Of a stretch of 64,000 nt of DNA, positions 1-12,637 are shown piece after piece. The position numbers and the translations under genes were made by a program. Source of the DNA: Parus major. Taxonomy: Eukaryota > Chordata > Aves > Passeriformes > Paridae. The notes beneath the pieces were generated by a model, which was not told the DNA's origin, made no database searches, and saw only the letters and a program-made list of their open reading frames with translations. Positions within the stretch are counted from its first letter, which is position 1. The number at the start of each line of letters is the position of its first letter. The stretch is from NCBI RefSeq assembly GCF_001522545.3, contig NC_031773.1, positions 41,368,333 to 41,432,332 on the forward strand, read 5' to 3'.

Positions 1-758
1 GAGACCTTATTTGTCTGATCTGACGCTGAAAGTCTATGGCAAGTTACAGGTCTCAGTCTTCCTTAAGTTGACACTCTTTGAGCCAGTTTTAGTTTACTGA
101 CTGGTGGCAATTGGAGCAGTGATTGAAAAGGCACAAAACACCACAAGTTCTCCAGCTGAAGGACCACACATGGCTGCAGTACACACTGGAAGCGGCAGAC
201 AGGACACGGTGTCTGGATCCGCAGTGACAGGCTTTGCCGGCGGGATTAGTGAAACTGGTTAGTCATGCCAGAAGGCATTTCTCAGCTGTGAATTTCTGTA
301 CCAATGTCTCCTAACAGGAGAGCCATGATGAGAAGCAACCACGGTATTTACCCTTTTTTCCCTAAATAGGATAAAGATATGCCCTTTTTGTGCTGAATAT
401 GAAATTTGTTTAGCTGTGGTTACTCTTCTCTTTACCAAAGCCAAATAATTTGTTGAATGACATAAACAGGTGCAATCTTGATATCTCAGCTACATGAAAC
501 AAAGCCAAGTGCTATAAAAACTCCAAATAATCCTTATTACATAAGATTTCCTGTGCCAAAGCACAGTAATGAAAGATTGAATTGTACATACAGACACTTT
601 GCATCTTTATCCACTTGGATGGAAGTTAAAGATATTTTCTTTCTTTTCCTTATTTTTTCCCAAATTAAAATGATTTTTGAGAGGTTTCTGTACTTTCCAA
701 ACTTTTCTGACTTTGAAAACAAAATCTTAAAAACAGTGAAGTAAATAACATTAAATAG

Positions 759-786
759 ATCAATCAATCAATCTATCAATCAATTA
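759..786. repeat. Imperfect (ATCA)n microsatellite
   Basis: About seven tandem copies of a CAAT/ATCA tetranucleotide, interrupted once by CTAT. It sits in an AT-rich background and has no associated gene. Confidence 0.85.
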
Positions 787-3700
787 ATAAATCTTTATTC
801 AAAGTATCTAGGTCTTGGTTACTTTATAGCTTTTAGTTTTATTTTTCCAAAGCATTTCCCTTTCCAGTTCCCCACTGGCCAGCACTACTGAGTGACATGA
901 TTTTTCAGCAAATACACTTCTGGATTATCAATATCTCTTGCCTTTACATAACAGTAAGGAAGGCAGCATCTCATTGACACATTTGTTCCTTGCAGACATT
1001 CCCTGCCACAGCTCACTCTCTAGTTCTGGATGTGCTGAATCTTCCCTCCTCTTTGGCTTGTGTCAATAGTGTCATTATTTGAATGTTTGGCACTTGTTTT
1101 CTTTCCTTCTTTCTACATGTGCTGTTCTGTAAGTGGTGATTTGGGTATGTCCATGAAAGTTCTATTCCTGTCTTCTCATTTAAGTCACAACCACTGGTAT
1201 TATCAGAGCAAAAAGCAACGCCTTTCTGTGTTTTCCCTGACCAAGACTCAGGGGCAGAATTTCATCACCTAAAGTGCAGGGAGGCAGAATGGTCTGCAGG
1301 AATCAGCTTGCAGACAGGAAGTTTACACAAGTGCAGTGGATTCCCATAGTACTGGACATTGTGCTACCCTACAGAAGAAAATCTTACCCATCTCTGCTTT
1401 AAACTACAGACAGAGTCATATTTGATTGGTTGCTCTTTTGACTTGTTCAGAGACTTAGACAAACATTTCCTAAATATTTTTTTGTAGGACACATTTTAGC
1501 ACTCTTATGATGGAAATTGAGGAAATAACCTGCATATTTGTCTCTGGCACAAATAACAAAGTATGTCCCTATAGAACTTTCCTTCCGCTTTGCTAAAATG
1601 AATTTGCTTGTTTATGCCATATTTCAATTACCTGCCAAGGCCAACCACCATAAGCCATGACTGACTCAAATCACAGTATTTTTTTATGTTGGTCTTTTCT
1701 GGTGAAATGTAAGCCAATCAGTAGGGTAGCAGCTAATATTGAATGATGCTTTGAATAGTGTTTCACTCTCCATGCACTCATTAGCCTCAGACTCATTAAC
1801 AAACATGGAGTTCTATACTTCATGGAAAATATATCCTAAACAGACAGCTTAGTTGAGAAAAACTCATAGGGGCCAAGTTTTTTCAAACTGTTGGTACAAT
1901 TAAAAATTTGATAAACATTTTTTTAGACTTCCATTATCTATTGCATTTTCATGTAGCTATTCTCAAATTATTTCCCTCCTGTCAACTCTCCCTCACCTCT
2001 AAACAGCTGAGGTGTTTTCTCAGCAGCAGAATAGACCCATATCAGGACTTTAAAACATTTTTCTTTTAACTGCCCTTGACTTTATTATGCTGGGAATTTT
2101 TAAATACTCATATTTTACAAATATTTTTACTCCTTTGTGGTCCAAAACAAACTTCAGAGGAGTTAACCACTGTCTCATTTACACCTTTCATATACTTTCC
2201 ATCTGTGGCACTATTTCCTCCAGAAACTGTGAACCCACAGAAATTCTCTGATATGTTTGAATTAATTAATATTCCTATAGCTTAGAGGGATTCAATAAAT
2301 CCCTAAATAATCTCCAGACATTGTGACATTTATGATTAAGCATATGTGGCCAGCTCCATCTTTTTCATAACCACATACAACAGAAGTGTGACCTCTTGCC
2401 TCTCCCTCAAAAGATGTGCATCTTCTGGACATCAAGGCAGGACTCTACCAGTGCAATGCTGTCAATGCTCAGCCTTCTGTGCAGCCTGTTTGACCTTTAG
2501 TGGCATCTAGTGGCAAATGAGTTTGTAGGGAAAAATCTTCACAATTAAACAGCAATTAAACCAGTGAAAATTGATTTAATCTTCATATGTGAGAGTGGGA
2601 AGAATGGAGCTTGCAGTGCATCAGCACAGTGTGGATGCATTGCTGGCTGCCAGCCTACCTTACCAGTCTAAACTAGTCACTAGGCATTATAAGCCATGTG
2701 ACCAAATTAGTTCCAGTGCTAATTTACAGAGCTTCTGATAAGACTTTCTAATTATGGTTTGGAACAAGGACTGCAGGTAGTTAAGAAGTTAGCATTAGCC
2801 ACCTTTTGAAAATCAATGTGCTATTTTTGCTACTTTGTTGATCATAATTTATTTCTTCCATTAAGCCATGTGCCCTTTTCTATCACAATGTGGGTGCTCT
2901 TACTATTATCCTTAGAAACAGCACAACAGATTTTGATATTGCCTTGGCAGAAGCACGGAGCCTCTCTTCCTAGTAAAGATTCACTAGTGTTTTGATTTTA
3001 CCAGATGTCACAATACTTTCTTCTCCTGCCTAATATTAAAATATATATGGAGCAATATGTTGGTAGCAGCAACCCACAGTTCAGAGTCAAAAGATGTTTG
3101 TCTCATAAATATATGATTCCATATTCAGGGAACATACTGATAGAAGCTGATAGTGACTTCTAGCTCTGTTGGAATAACAGTCTGTAATATTTAAACTGAT
3201 GTGATTTTAGTGCATTAGTTTTCCAGAAAAGTCAGGTGTATGCAAACAGAAGCAATTGAATAAGCATTGTAGATTAAACAGTCCGCCTAAATGTTTGGTT
3301 TTTTTTTCTTTTTAAATAAACCTAAATGTTCAAAATTGAAGACAAAATATATATACTAAAATTTTTGTAGAAAGTATCTCCGCAGGTGCAGAATGCCATG
3401 CATGAATTAACGTATGCTGTTGTTATTGTACCTTGATGTTAATGTAACCTGTTTTTATTTTATAGCTCCACAAGGGGTGAGAAAACAGATGTGAGTATAG
3501 CATTTAAAATCCATAATATTTTCCAAAGAAAATCAGTACTTACATTATGTACCTCCTTATATCCATGCAACAAAATAGAAGTTCTGATGAAAAGTTTAGT
3601 ATTGCTCATCATTTGGGTGATGGAAAGACATTATTTGAGAATGCTCTTCAGTGAAATGTTTACAGCTAAATTCTTCCCTTTACTGAGATACTGTCATATA

Positions 3701-5578
3701 AGATCAACTTTACAAGGAAGCCTGTTGGGAAGTTCAGAAGGAGATATTTGGTCACTGTATAACTGCAAAATAATATGTAGTCAGACCTCTTAGCACAACT
3801 AAGATTACAAGAATACTGTAATATGTCATTCTGGGAGTTGTTGATAAAGCCCTTGCTTCTGTGTCCCAGAAATGCCTCCCGTTTCCTGGGAGCTGCCACT
3901 TTCTAAGGAGTGCTATAGAGCAGTATGTCACAATCTCTTAGGTCAGCTTTTTGAAATGAGAAATGGGTGTTAGGACAATGAACATGTCAATGAGTCATAA
4001 TTCACTTTTTAAGAAAGAAACAAGAAAACTTTCCCCAGTGGATTAATGAATAAGATACAATAATACAAAAAGTCCTTCTTACTTCCTTTGCTGCGGGTTA
4101 TACTGACATTTTGGCAGCTAATAAAACACAGGGGGCCAGAAAATATATTTGGGACAGTTGAGTGTGTTTGTCTGCCAAATTAAATAATAGACCAGAGACA
4201 TTGGAACAGGACTAGAGAATGTACAAGATAAGTGAAAGCTGTGCCAGCTGAGAGGTCTAATGGTCTTACTGGAAAGTGGCTTGAACAGCTTGCAGCTGAG
4301 ATGAGACAAAAAATCCATGTGGATAGAGAATTCCATCTGTCCCTGAATACATTCTTCCATTTAGTGTTTAAGAAGGATGTAGAAACCATTCGGGTTCCTT
4401 GATTTGCATTGTGGAAGATGGTTATGTTCTCCTGACACTACACTGTGATTTAAGCTCTATATTAAGAGAAAGAGATTTTCAAGATAAAACCTTCTGCTTG
4501 AAGAAGCATCAAAGCACAGTGTTATAAGTCATAAACAGCTCAGTTAACAAAATGGAGTTACTGGTCAGTGGATAGCTGATTCTAGAAGCAAAGAAACTGC
4601 AGCTAGATGAGACTGATTTGACATATAAAAGAAATGCTTTCTACAGTTCAAAACTTTTGATTGTATAGCTCCAAAGTCCCAGGAAAATGTCTCCTCTGAA
4701 GGAGGTGAGTTTAGAGGAAAAAAACCCTTCTGGAGTTACCCAGCGTTGTGAAGGCTTGAAACTCCCTTAAACTCTTATGTCGAGTTTCTGCTTCTCTTCT
4801 AGCATGCAATGAGCTGGCAGCTGGTTTCTGACAGCTGATCAGAGAGTTTATAATTTTCAGTGCCATGGTGGTCTTTAGAAGCCTAATAGCTTCTGGCTAA
4901 AAGAAGACTGGTTGAACAATTTGGTTTTGATTAAAATAAACAGTTGGCAGGTTTAGGAGTGCTGCTTAAACTGAGGTGGATTTTGTTCTTAAAAGCTTAT
5001 GTTTGTCAAGCATGGCACCCCAGCAGTCTAAGTGTACAGTATGCTTCTGTCCCTTCAAATCCAGGAATAGATAAGATTGAAAGACAAGTCCTACCAAAGC
5101 TGAAATGATTTTTTAAAATTTACAGAGTAGCAAAATTGTCAGCAACGTTTGATTAAAAAATAGCAATACAATGTGTTTCCCAAAATGCTTAAAATCTGAA
5201 ACCAGTTTCATTTATATCAAACATATCACATTCAAGTAAGATATCCAAATAATATAGTTTTTATATTAAATATAATATTTAGGTCTAAACAAAATGGACT
5301 AAAATAACTGTTAAAAAAAACATAAAAGCCATGGTCAGATTTACCTGAACATATTTTAGGAGACATGATATAAGAACATGAGTATAGGGAAATTTTTTAA
5401 GTATTAGTTGACAATGACATTTGCTTCAGTGAGAATAGCTGACATAAAAAGGAATAATTTAAGGGTTACTTCTCTCCTGACAGGCTCTACTGTGCTAATC
5501 CTGAGTACCAAATAGAAAAAAAATAAACACCATTAATTTCAAAATAGCTCTTCCCCTGAATAATGTAACTACATGAGA

Positions 5579-5598
5579 GAAAAAAAAAAAAAAAAAAC
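5579..5598. repeat. Poly-A run
   Basis: An A homopolymer of about 18 bases following GAGAG. It could be the tail of an old retroposed copy, but the sequence before it shows no recognisable source and no target-site duplication was found, so I treat it as simple sequence. Confidence 0.8.
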
Positions 5599-6225
5599 CC
5601 AGAAAAAATCAGGGATTAAATTAATACATGCTAATAATGAAGACAGAAGCATAAAACAAATAATGAGCATTCTTTTTTGTTAACTGGTAGGAGTAGCAGG
5701 AAGGAAAGGTATGTCTTTGGGATACTGAAGAGCTTTTAAGACAAAGGGAGGAAATAAAAGGTAAGTATGGATAGTGTAGTATAGGTAAGGGTGAATGTAA
5801 GCAGCTTGAGTGTGCTATCAATGGACAAGTGGAGCTGATCAAGGATTCAGATTGGAAATGTTACTGCATTGCATGTAAAATATCAGTTAAGATGGAGAAA
5901 CTACAAAAAACTGTCAAAGAGAGGGTATAATTACTAACAGATTCAAAGAAACACACAGGGAGACAAGATATTTTTTTATTTTTCAAAACTCAGTTTGATA
6001 GCATCTACAGGCTGTACCCTGTGTGCTGAGCACTCTTACCAAAGACAGCCAAGAACATTAGGAAACAGTTGCTGCTACTCTTTCACTTGCAGAGAAATCA
6101 GCCCTTATTAACCACTTAATTGGTGAGACTTAGTCATGCTTCAGAGTCTCTGAAAAATACTTAAATATGATATTTTTTAGATATTAGGTTAATAAAGTCT
6201 TTGAATAAATAAGTCACAACAGCCT

Positions 6226-6425
6226 AATCACAGAAGGGCTATTGCCAAAACTAGGTCAGATCAACCTTGACTTTTCCTAGCTGAATCTTGGAAGTCCCCA
6301 CGGGTTTTCAAGAAACCTCCAGGGATGGAGATCCTACAACCTCTCTGATTGTTACCTTGTGCTCCCAGGACAGGTGTTTTCTAATGTCCAGTTTGAGCCC
6401 CAGTTGTTCTCCCTCAGAAATGCCT
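6226..6425 (-). mobile_element. Old CR1 LINE 3'-end remnant
   Basis: The plus strand starts with a diverged AATCACAGAAGG and later carries CTCCAGGGATGGAGATCC, then GTTTTCTAATGTCCAGTTTG. These correspond in order to phrases of the reverse complement of avian CR1 3' regions (terminal repeat; 'dotted with CCAGGGATGG'; 'TAATATCTAATCTAAA'-like block). The element is therefore on the minus strand, 5'-truncated and heavily mutated. No coding part remains. Limits are approximate; the family assignment is moderately secure and the subfamily cannot be told. Confidence 0.6.
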
Positions 6426-9400
6426 ATCAATTCCCATAATTCAAATCAGAAGTTAAAAGGCCCTTTATTAAAGGCATTTTCAATGCCACAAAACAAGTTC
6501 CATGCATTCAGCTACTCTTCCCATAGATTCTTTTTACTGTTAGAGAAGCAGCCAGAACACTAAACCAGCCAACAACTTAAAGGGAGAATCACACACACAC
6601 ATGCCAAAGTATTTACACTGTTTTACATTCAGTGTGTGCCTCCTTTTTATCATTGTCTATGGTATGACAAAAATGGCAATCACTCTTTCTCCTATGATGC
6701 TAAGCAGAGCTTCAGCCTGAGAAGAGAGAGGTAGGTGAAAAGCTTCTCAGTACATGCAGAAGCAAAGGTCTGAGGTTACACCTTACCCCAGACTCATGCT
6801 GCAGGCTGCCTCTGTTATGAATGAGGTTTTGCTCATTTGAGCTGGGGAATTGAAAGCAGCTGGATATAATGTTAGTCTGACATGCTGTTGGCTGCAGATG
6901 CTGGCATTCCTTAGCCATGCAAGTTTCCTCTGCCCTTTGAGGGGTGCTTTTGAATGCTATAATGCTTGTAGTGTATCCTCCTACTGTCACACTCCAAGTT
7001 GTTCTTCAACCCAGTCTGCTCCCTTCCCAACTAAACAGATTGGCCAGTTTGGACAAAATGTGTAAAGGCACATATGTTGGGTGCCTGTGCTGCCTCTCAC
7101 TTGCAACAGGAGCAAATTTGTCAATGATAATATTTTGTTTCTCTCTGCTGGTTGAAAGAGGAATGTAATTTTCTCAATGTATCTGGAGCAATAGGTGCAG
7201 AATAGGCTGTTAGTCATTGAGCATGGGTCTTAGAGCTTCCAGGTTTAGAATGCCAATCCCTTAGTTACTGATCTTCGTGGGCTTGGTTTTGCCCTTAAGC
7301 AAATGAGCACTCTAACTCTGCTGTGGAAGCATTCAAGCAAGTCTGAATAAGCCCTTATATTTTCCTTCTGAACTGGGCAACCACAGCATTGAAACTACAT
7401 TTGTGGTTTATTCCTAATTTGTATTCTCTTGTTAATGTATATTTTAAAGTATAGAAGTAACTTTAAAAAGAGTAAATCTGCCCTAGCATAACCATCTGCA
7501 GCAAAAGAGTAAGTGCTTGGCAGCACTAACTAGTTCATAGAAGTTCTTACTAGATATAAATAATCCCATGTTCTGGCAAAGAAAGTCCTCACAGTGTGAT
7601 CTTTAGTTGGAAGAAAGAAAACTTATGTTAGTTGGCACATCTAGAAGCATAATGTAGTTATTATTAAAAAAGTGGCCAAGTAAAAGTGGCACCTTGTTAA
7701 ATAACGTAACAACTCTCTGTGCATGTTCTAGGGCAGATTGGCTTACACTGTTTAAAACAAAAATAAACTTTTATTGCCTTCTACTCCTGTTAACACTGCT
7801 GAGCCAACACATCCACACACAGCACCAAGAGCCCAGAGCCAAATACAGAAGTGTTTCAGTAGGACCAAGGTGGACTTTAAATATGTAAGTCATTAATACA
7901 GATTTAAAAAATGGGGCTACTGTAGACATAAATTTCCAACAGAATCCTCTTTCTAACGTAAATCCCAATCACAGGGATTTTGCAGAACAAGTCTGGTATT
8001 TCAAGATTTCTTGTGATACTGGCAGCATTGATGCTTCCCACTGTCAGCTAGGTGACCAGGGGTGTCAGACATGTTCTGCTCTTGTGGGTACAGCTGAGAT
8101 TTATGGGCATGCAGAGATGCTCTGCACTTCTTCTTCACAGTCATCCCTTTGCTTCAGAGACACTTCAGTGAAGCAATACTGCATGGTGGCTGCTTCTAGA
8201 CCCATGAAATAGTTGTGCTTAGGACTGCTGCCTAGCACAGAGGTCACAGAGGGCACCATGCCTTATCCCTGTTCCTACCTCTACTCCTGCCCTGAAAAGA
8301 GTGCCTAGTTCTCTGTGGGAAAGTTCAAACCCCAAGCGATAGAAATGTACATGCTGTGTGACAAGGTCTTTCATAGACAGAAGCCTCTCATTCTTGGTTT
8401 CAGCATTGCTTATGTATTTCACTTTAATAGTCCCTCTAGGAATAAAGAGCCAGGCTCTATCCATAGTCTAGGACTGGTTCACAAATCTTTTCACTACAGC
8501 TAAACCCAGAGGCTAATGAGCAGATTTTTCTGCTTTTCAGGCAGGTGGTATAAAGAAAGCTTATAACACTCATTCTTGAGCAGAGCCTACAACTGTAGAT
8601 GTGCTTGGGAACAGCCACTGACGGAGAAGGATGGGCCATGTTTAGCCTCCTAGGTGGTCAGCTGTGTAATGACTGTGATGTTTCTGTTGATGCCCACAGC
8701 CGGGGGCTTAATCATCTGGGGAAGCCTGGCACTGAATTCTGCTCTGACTAAACCTATGGGCATTGGGTGGGAACTGAAGGTGCAACTTGTGAAGAGAGAT
8801 GTCTGATTGTATTTAACGGATCTGGGTTTTATCCATATTTCTTTTAGTTAATCCATGTGGAAGACTATTTTCTTCCCAAAACAAATTGCTCACTTTTGTC
8901 TTGGAAGACATTGAAACTTCCAATGGGAAGAACTTTGCTAGAGTTAGGCTTGACCATTAGAGATTAGCAAAGAATTCTTTTTCTTAAATTTGCATTTTAA
9001 TGAAAATGTACGTTATTGTCTGTTGTCTCCAAGACATACAATTTGTTTTCCTTCGCTAGAAAAGAAATACAGACAAATATATTGTTTCATTTCCTTACCA
9101 TTTCAGTTTTGCACTCTATTGTATTCCAAATATTTCACAGAATTTTTGGTACCTGATGTCTTTCAATCTTTTTGTCTTGCTTTACTAGAAATCTGAAATT
9201 CCTGGATTTTTCAATTATTATTTGTCCCAGCCATGAATGATTTTAGTGATTGATATTAACAAATAAATAGAATGGAAAGCAAATAGGATATTTCGATTTT
9301 TTCATAATTGCACTGTTTGCGTGCTCTTACTTGTTCACATCTTTTCTACCAATAAATTACATTCTTAATTCTGTTTATATGCAGTGTGAAACCAGTGTTT

Positions 9401-10621
9401 AATTTGAGATAGCAAAACCTAATATTATTTAACATTGGAACCAAAAACGTACTGAAAAAATTGCAAAATTTTGTCTTTGTCTAAAAAAAAAGGACAAATT
9501 GCTACTATAGCAATAATCAATGGTACCCACATTCTAGGAGACTTTCTGTAAGTCTTTTATGATATGCTTTTAGGAGGTTTCCAAACATTTTCAAAGGAAC
9601 CTTTCCAATAGATTTTTGGCCATTTAAGTTCTAATACCTGTTTCCAGCTTCAAAAAGCTTTGGATTTTTTTTTATTTGCCTTGAAGAAAGCTGCTATGAT
9701 TTGATGCACTGAAATCAACCTTGCAGGTTATTTTGGTTATAAAAATGTGCAGTATGTAATTTATTTTTAAGTACTTTTCAAGGTCTACTGTGGTGACTCA
9801 GAGATAATGGTCAGTTGTACTAAATGACATTTAAAGAAGCTTTTAGAGAGCTGGTATGTCAACTTTAAATATAACTATTACAAGTTTTATTCTGGAAGTT
9901 TTTTCTTAAATGGTTAGAATAGACAACTACTCTGAGATAGCCAGAGTTAGGTGTGAAAAATCCTGCCCATGATGTCCAGGGAAGTATCCACCAGCATAGA
10001 CTAGAAAAGTACTGCAAACACATACATGAAATGTCATGTGTGGAAATATATGCGTTTTCCTGTAAATGTGTGTGAGTGAACATGGGAATGAAAAGTCAAA
10101 AGTAGTGCCAGTTGATAAATAATCTGTCAGGGGAATGAAGGAGCTTTCTTCTGCTCTGAAGAATGCTAGTCCTATTGAGTCAAAAATACACTTGTTGTTG
10201 CCTTAACTGGAACCAGATTTTATCAGAGCAACTGAAATTATGACTCTAAACTGGATAAGCGTAAATCTGGTTCTTGCTAGTGTCCAGCTTCCACTGATAG
10301 ATGTGGAAGGTCAGCATTTCTAAAAGTCAGCCCTGAGTGATAACCCCATTTAAGTTTTCAAAACTGAATTTGAAAGTGTGTCTGCAATCATTAAAAGTAG
10401 TAAAAATAAGACTTTTTTATTTAAACAAGTACTTGCAAAGCATTTTTGTCTGGTTTTCCAATGCAGTAGTGCTTTTTCAGCCATGGGTGGAATTTTCTGC
10501 TGCAGCATTTCCAGGGCTCAGAGGAGCTGTGGGAATCATGTCTGACTGACTGGTAAAGGCTGCAGCTGTAGACATTCTGTCTGCCTTCCCAGTTCATGTC
10601 ATTCACTAGTGGAGATGCAGT

Positions 10622-10645
10622 GCAGGTGCATTAGCAGGTGCATTA
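10622..10645. repeat. 12-bp tandem doublet
   Basis: The word GCAGGTGCATTA occurs twice in direct succession. It is a small local duplication with no evident function. Confidence 0.8.
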
Positions 10646-10901
10646 GTGCCTAGCATTGCCAATAACATTTAGGTCAGTACCCAGATGCTGTATGAAGAGA
10701 TGGCATTTTTTACCATTAAATATCTATAGTTATCATGCCTAAATCACTGCCTTCTCTTGTATCTTGGTCTCGTTGTACAGTGTTTTTTTTGATTCCTGTG
10801 GGATTTTTTGACTATGGTATAAAACCTATCAGATGAGGTGAAGTAAAATTCTCCAGATCTTCAAAGATACTACCTCATGCTTTTTATATTTATGATGTAT
10901 G

Positions 10902-10918
10902 GCAAAAAAAAAAAAAAA
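10902..10918. repeat. Poly-A run
   Basis: A homopolymer of about 15 A following ATGGC. No source transcript can be recognised upstream, so it is listed as simple sequence only. Confidence 0.8.
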
Positions 10919-12611
10919 TCTGCAAAATTCCTAGCAAAGTTTTTTACAGATGTAATTCTGTCCTAATTCTGTCTTCAGAACTCCTGTTTCTTGATAATGA
11001 GTTTTGGAATGTGGATTAATGGTTGGAGCTGACCCCTATCCCTTGACAATGGCAACCTTCTTACAATATTAGAGTCTTCTTTAACAAATCCTTGCATTCA
11101 GCATAGTTACTTAAAAAATAAGAAAGAACTATGTATAGTGTTATTTTCCAAAGGAATTTCTGAAGTTAAAGAAATTGCCAATAAAAGCAGACTTGATCTT
11201 AAGTTAGCTTTTGGCACTCCCTTTTCAAAGGCTGACAGCTTTCTGCAGGGTAGTCCTGTTAGTATTTGTACATTTTTTCAGCAGTTCAGTAGTCATAAAG
11301 GTGAGACCTGTGGCCCTGAGCTTGCTCTTGACTCCTAATATGGTGATTATATTCCCATTAAGTTCTTTTGGGAAGAACTTACAGGTTTGGATGGACCTTA
11401 AATGTAGCATGGATTCCAAGGGAAAACTCAACCAGCTTTCTTTCACCATGCTTATAACAAGTCTGGGAGATTTGTCCTATTCTTATGTATGACCTGAGGG
11501 CACTGACAACTTCAGAAGTGCCAGAACAGAAAAATTAACCCACTGTCCCTTCTCTTTAAAAATGAAAACTGTGGCTATTTTAGAAAACATGATAAGGCAG
11601 GAAAATTCAATGGGATATTTTCCTTGTGGCATGAACTGTGCCATGAGTTTTGCAGGAGCTGTCTGTTCATCACCGTATTTATTACCCGTCTGTGAAACTT
11701 TCTTATACATGTTTTTATTTTGAAATAAAAAATACTTCCACTCTTTGTTTTTAACTTGATGACTCAGGATTTCGATATTATGGGAAACAACAATGAATTA
11801 TTCAATGTTAACCTTCTTTGCCATGTTTGTGTTATGTGGTTTTTTGGGGGGTTTTGGCTAAATTCTAGTGAGATTAGGCTCTGCTTGTGTAGAAAGAAGC
11901 CTCTCCAATTTCTTTGGCCCTTCCTGTTGCCTTTTGTATCATTTATTTTCTTATTCTGATGTATTTTTTTGAGATGGAATAACCAGAACAAGGCATGAAA
12001 ATTAAAAGGTGTTTGCATCAGGACATGCACATCCATATAGCAGTTTTCTGTTTCATTTTCTATTATCCTTCTACAAATTCCTGGCATTCAATTTTCCTTT
12101 TGATTAAACTTTGCTATGAAAATTTTAAAACCTGTGACATACAGATATCTTCCTTCAGTAGTAGAAATTCATTCAGTTCATCATTTGTATGTATAGTTGA
12201 GGGTATTTTTTCAACTGACAATGAATTTTATTTTCCATTTTATTAATCTGCTGCTCAACAGTACAAAATGTTTGAGGTTTTTTTTTCCAGAACACTATAA
12301 TCAATTTTAATTTTGTTCACTGAGGCTATTTTTGTATGATTTGCATATTTTTTGTGTAATATTTCAATCTCTTTTGCAGACTGCTTAAAAATATGCTTGG
12401 TCCCTAAGACAGTTTCATATGGGACTCCCCTAAGAATCCTCTCTTTTTTTTTTGAAAATAAGAAATTACAGAAAAAACTGTAATTTGCTACTTTTCCACC
12501 AAGTACTGATCCACAATACAATTTACTACTTTTCCACATGAGAATTAAATTTCTTTGAAAAACATTGTAACAGTTTCTGAAAATCCAAGATGGTTTTGGG
12601 TTGATTCAAGT

Positions 12612-12637
12612 CAAATAACTTGAATCCAAGTTATTTG
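12612..12637. repeat. Perfect 11-bp inverted repeat (hairpin)
   Basis: The arms CAAATAACTTG and CAAGTTATTTG are exact reverse complements separated by the four bases AATC. The stem is too short for a typical animal pre-miRNA (which needs roughly 25 pairs or more). A cruciform or a transcription-factor palindrome is possible; no function is assigned. Confidence 0.85.

Larger units (their letters stand above)
1..6225. other. Non-coding AT-rich stretch, no gene seen
   Basis: No reading frame over about 100 codons and no recognisable protein, RNA or transposon wording was found. The stretch holds a short ATCA-type tetranucleotide run near 0.76 kb, a possible CTCF-like word at 2501-2514, and a poly-A run of about 18 near 5.58 kb. 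A 25-base segment at about 3465-3489 is flanked by a pyrimidine tract plus AG and by GTGAGT. That is compatible with a micro-exon but is equally likely by chance. Confidence 0.7.

Noticed and set aside
3465..3489. Possible 25-base micro-exon (pyrimidine tract, TAG, then GTGAGT)
   Set aside because: Both signals are visible, but one isolated pair this short is expected by chance and no neighbouring exon was found.
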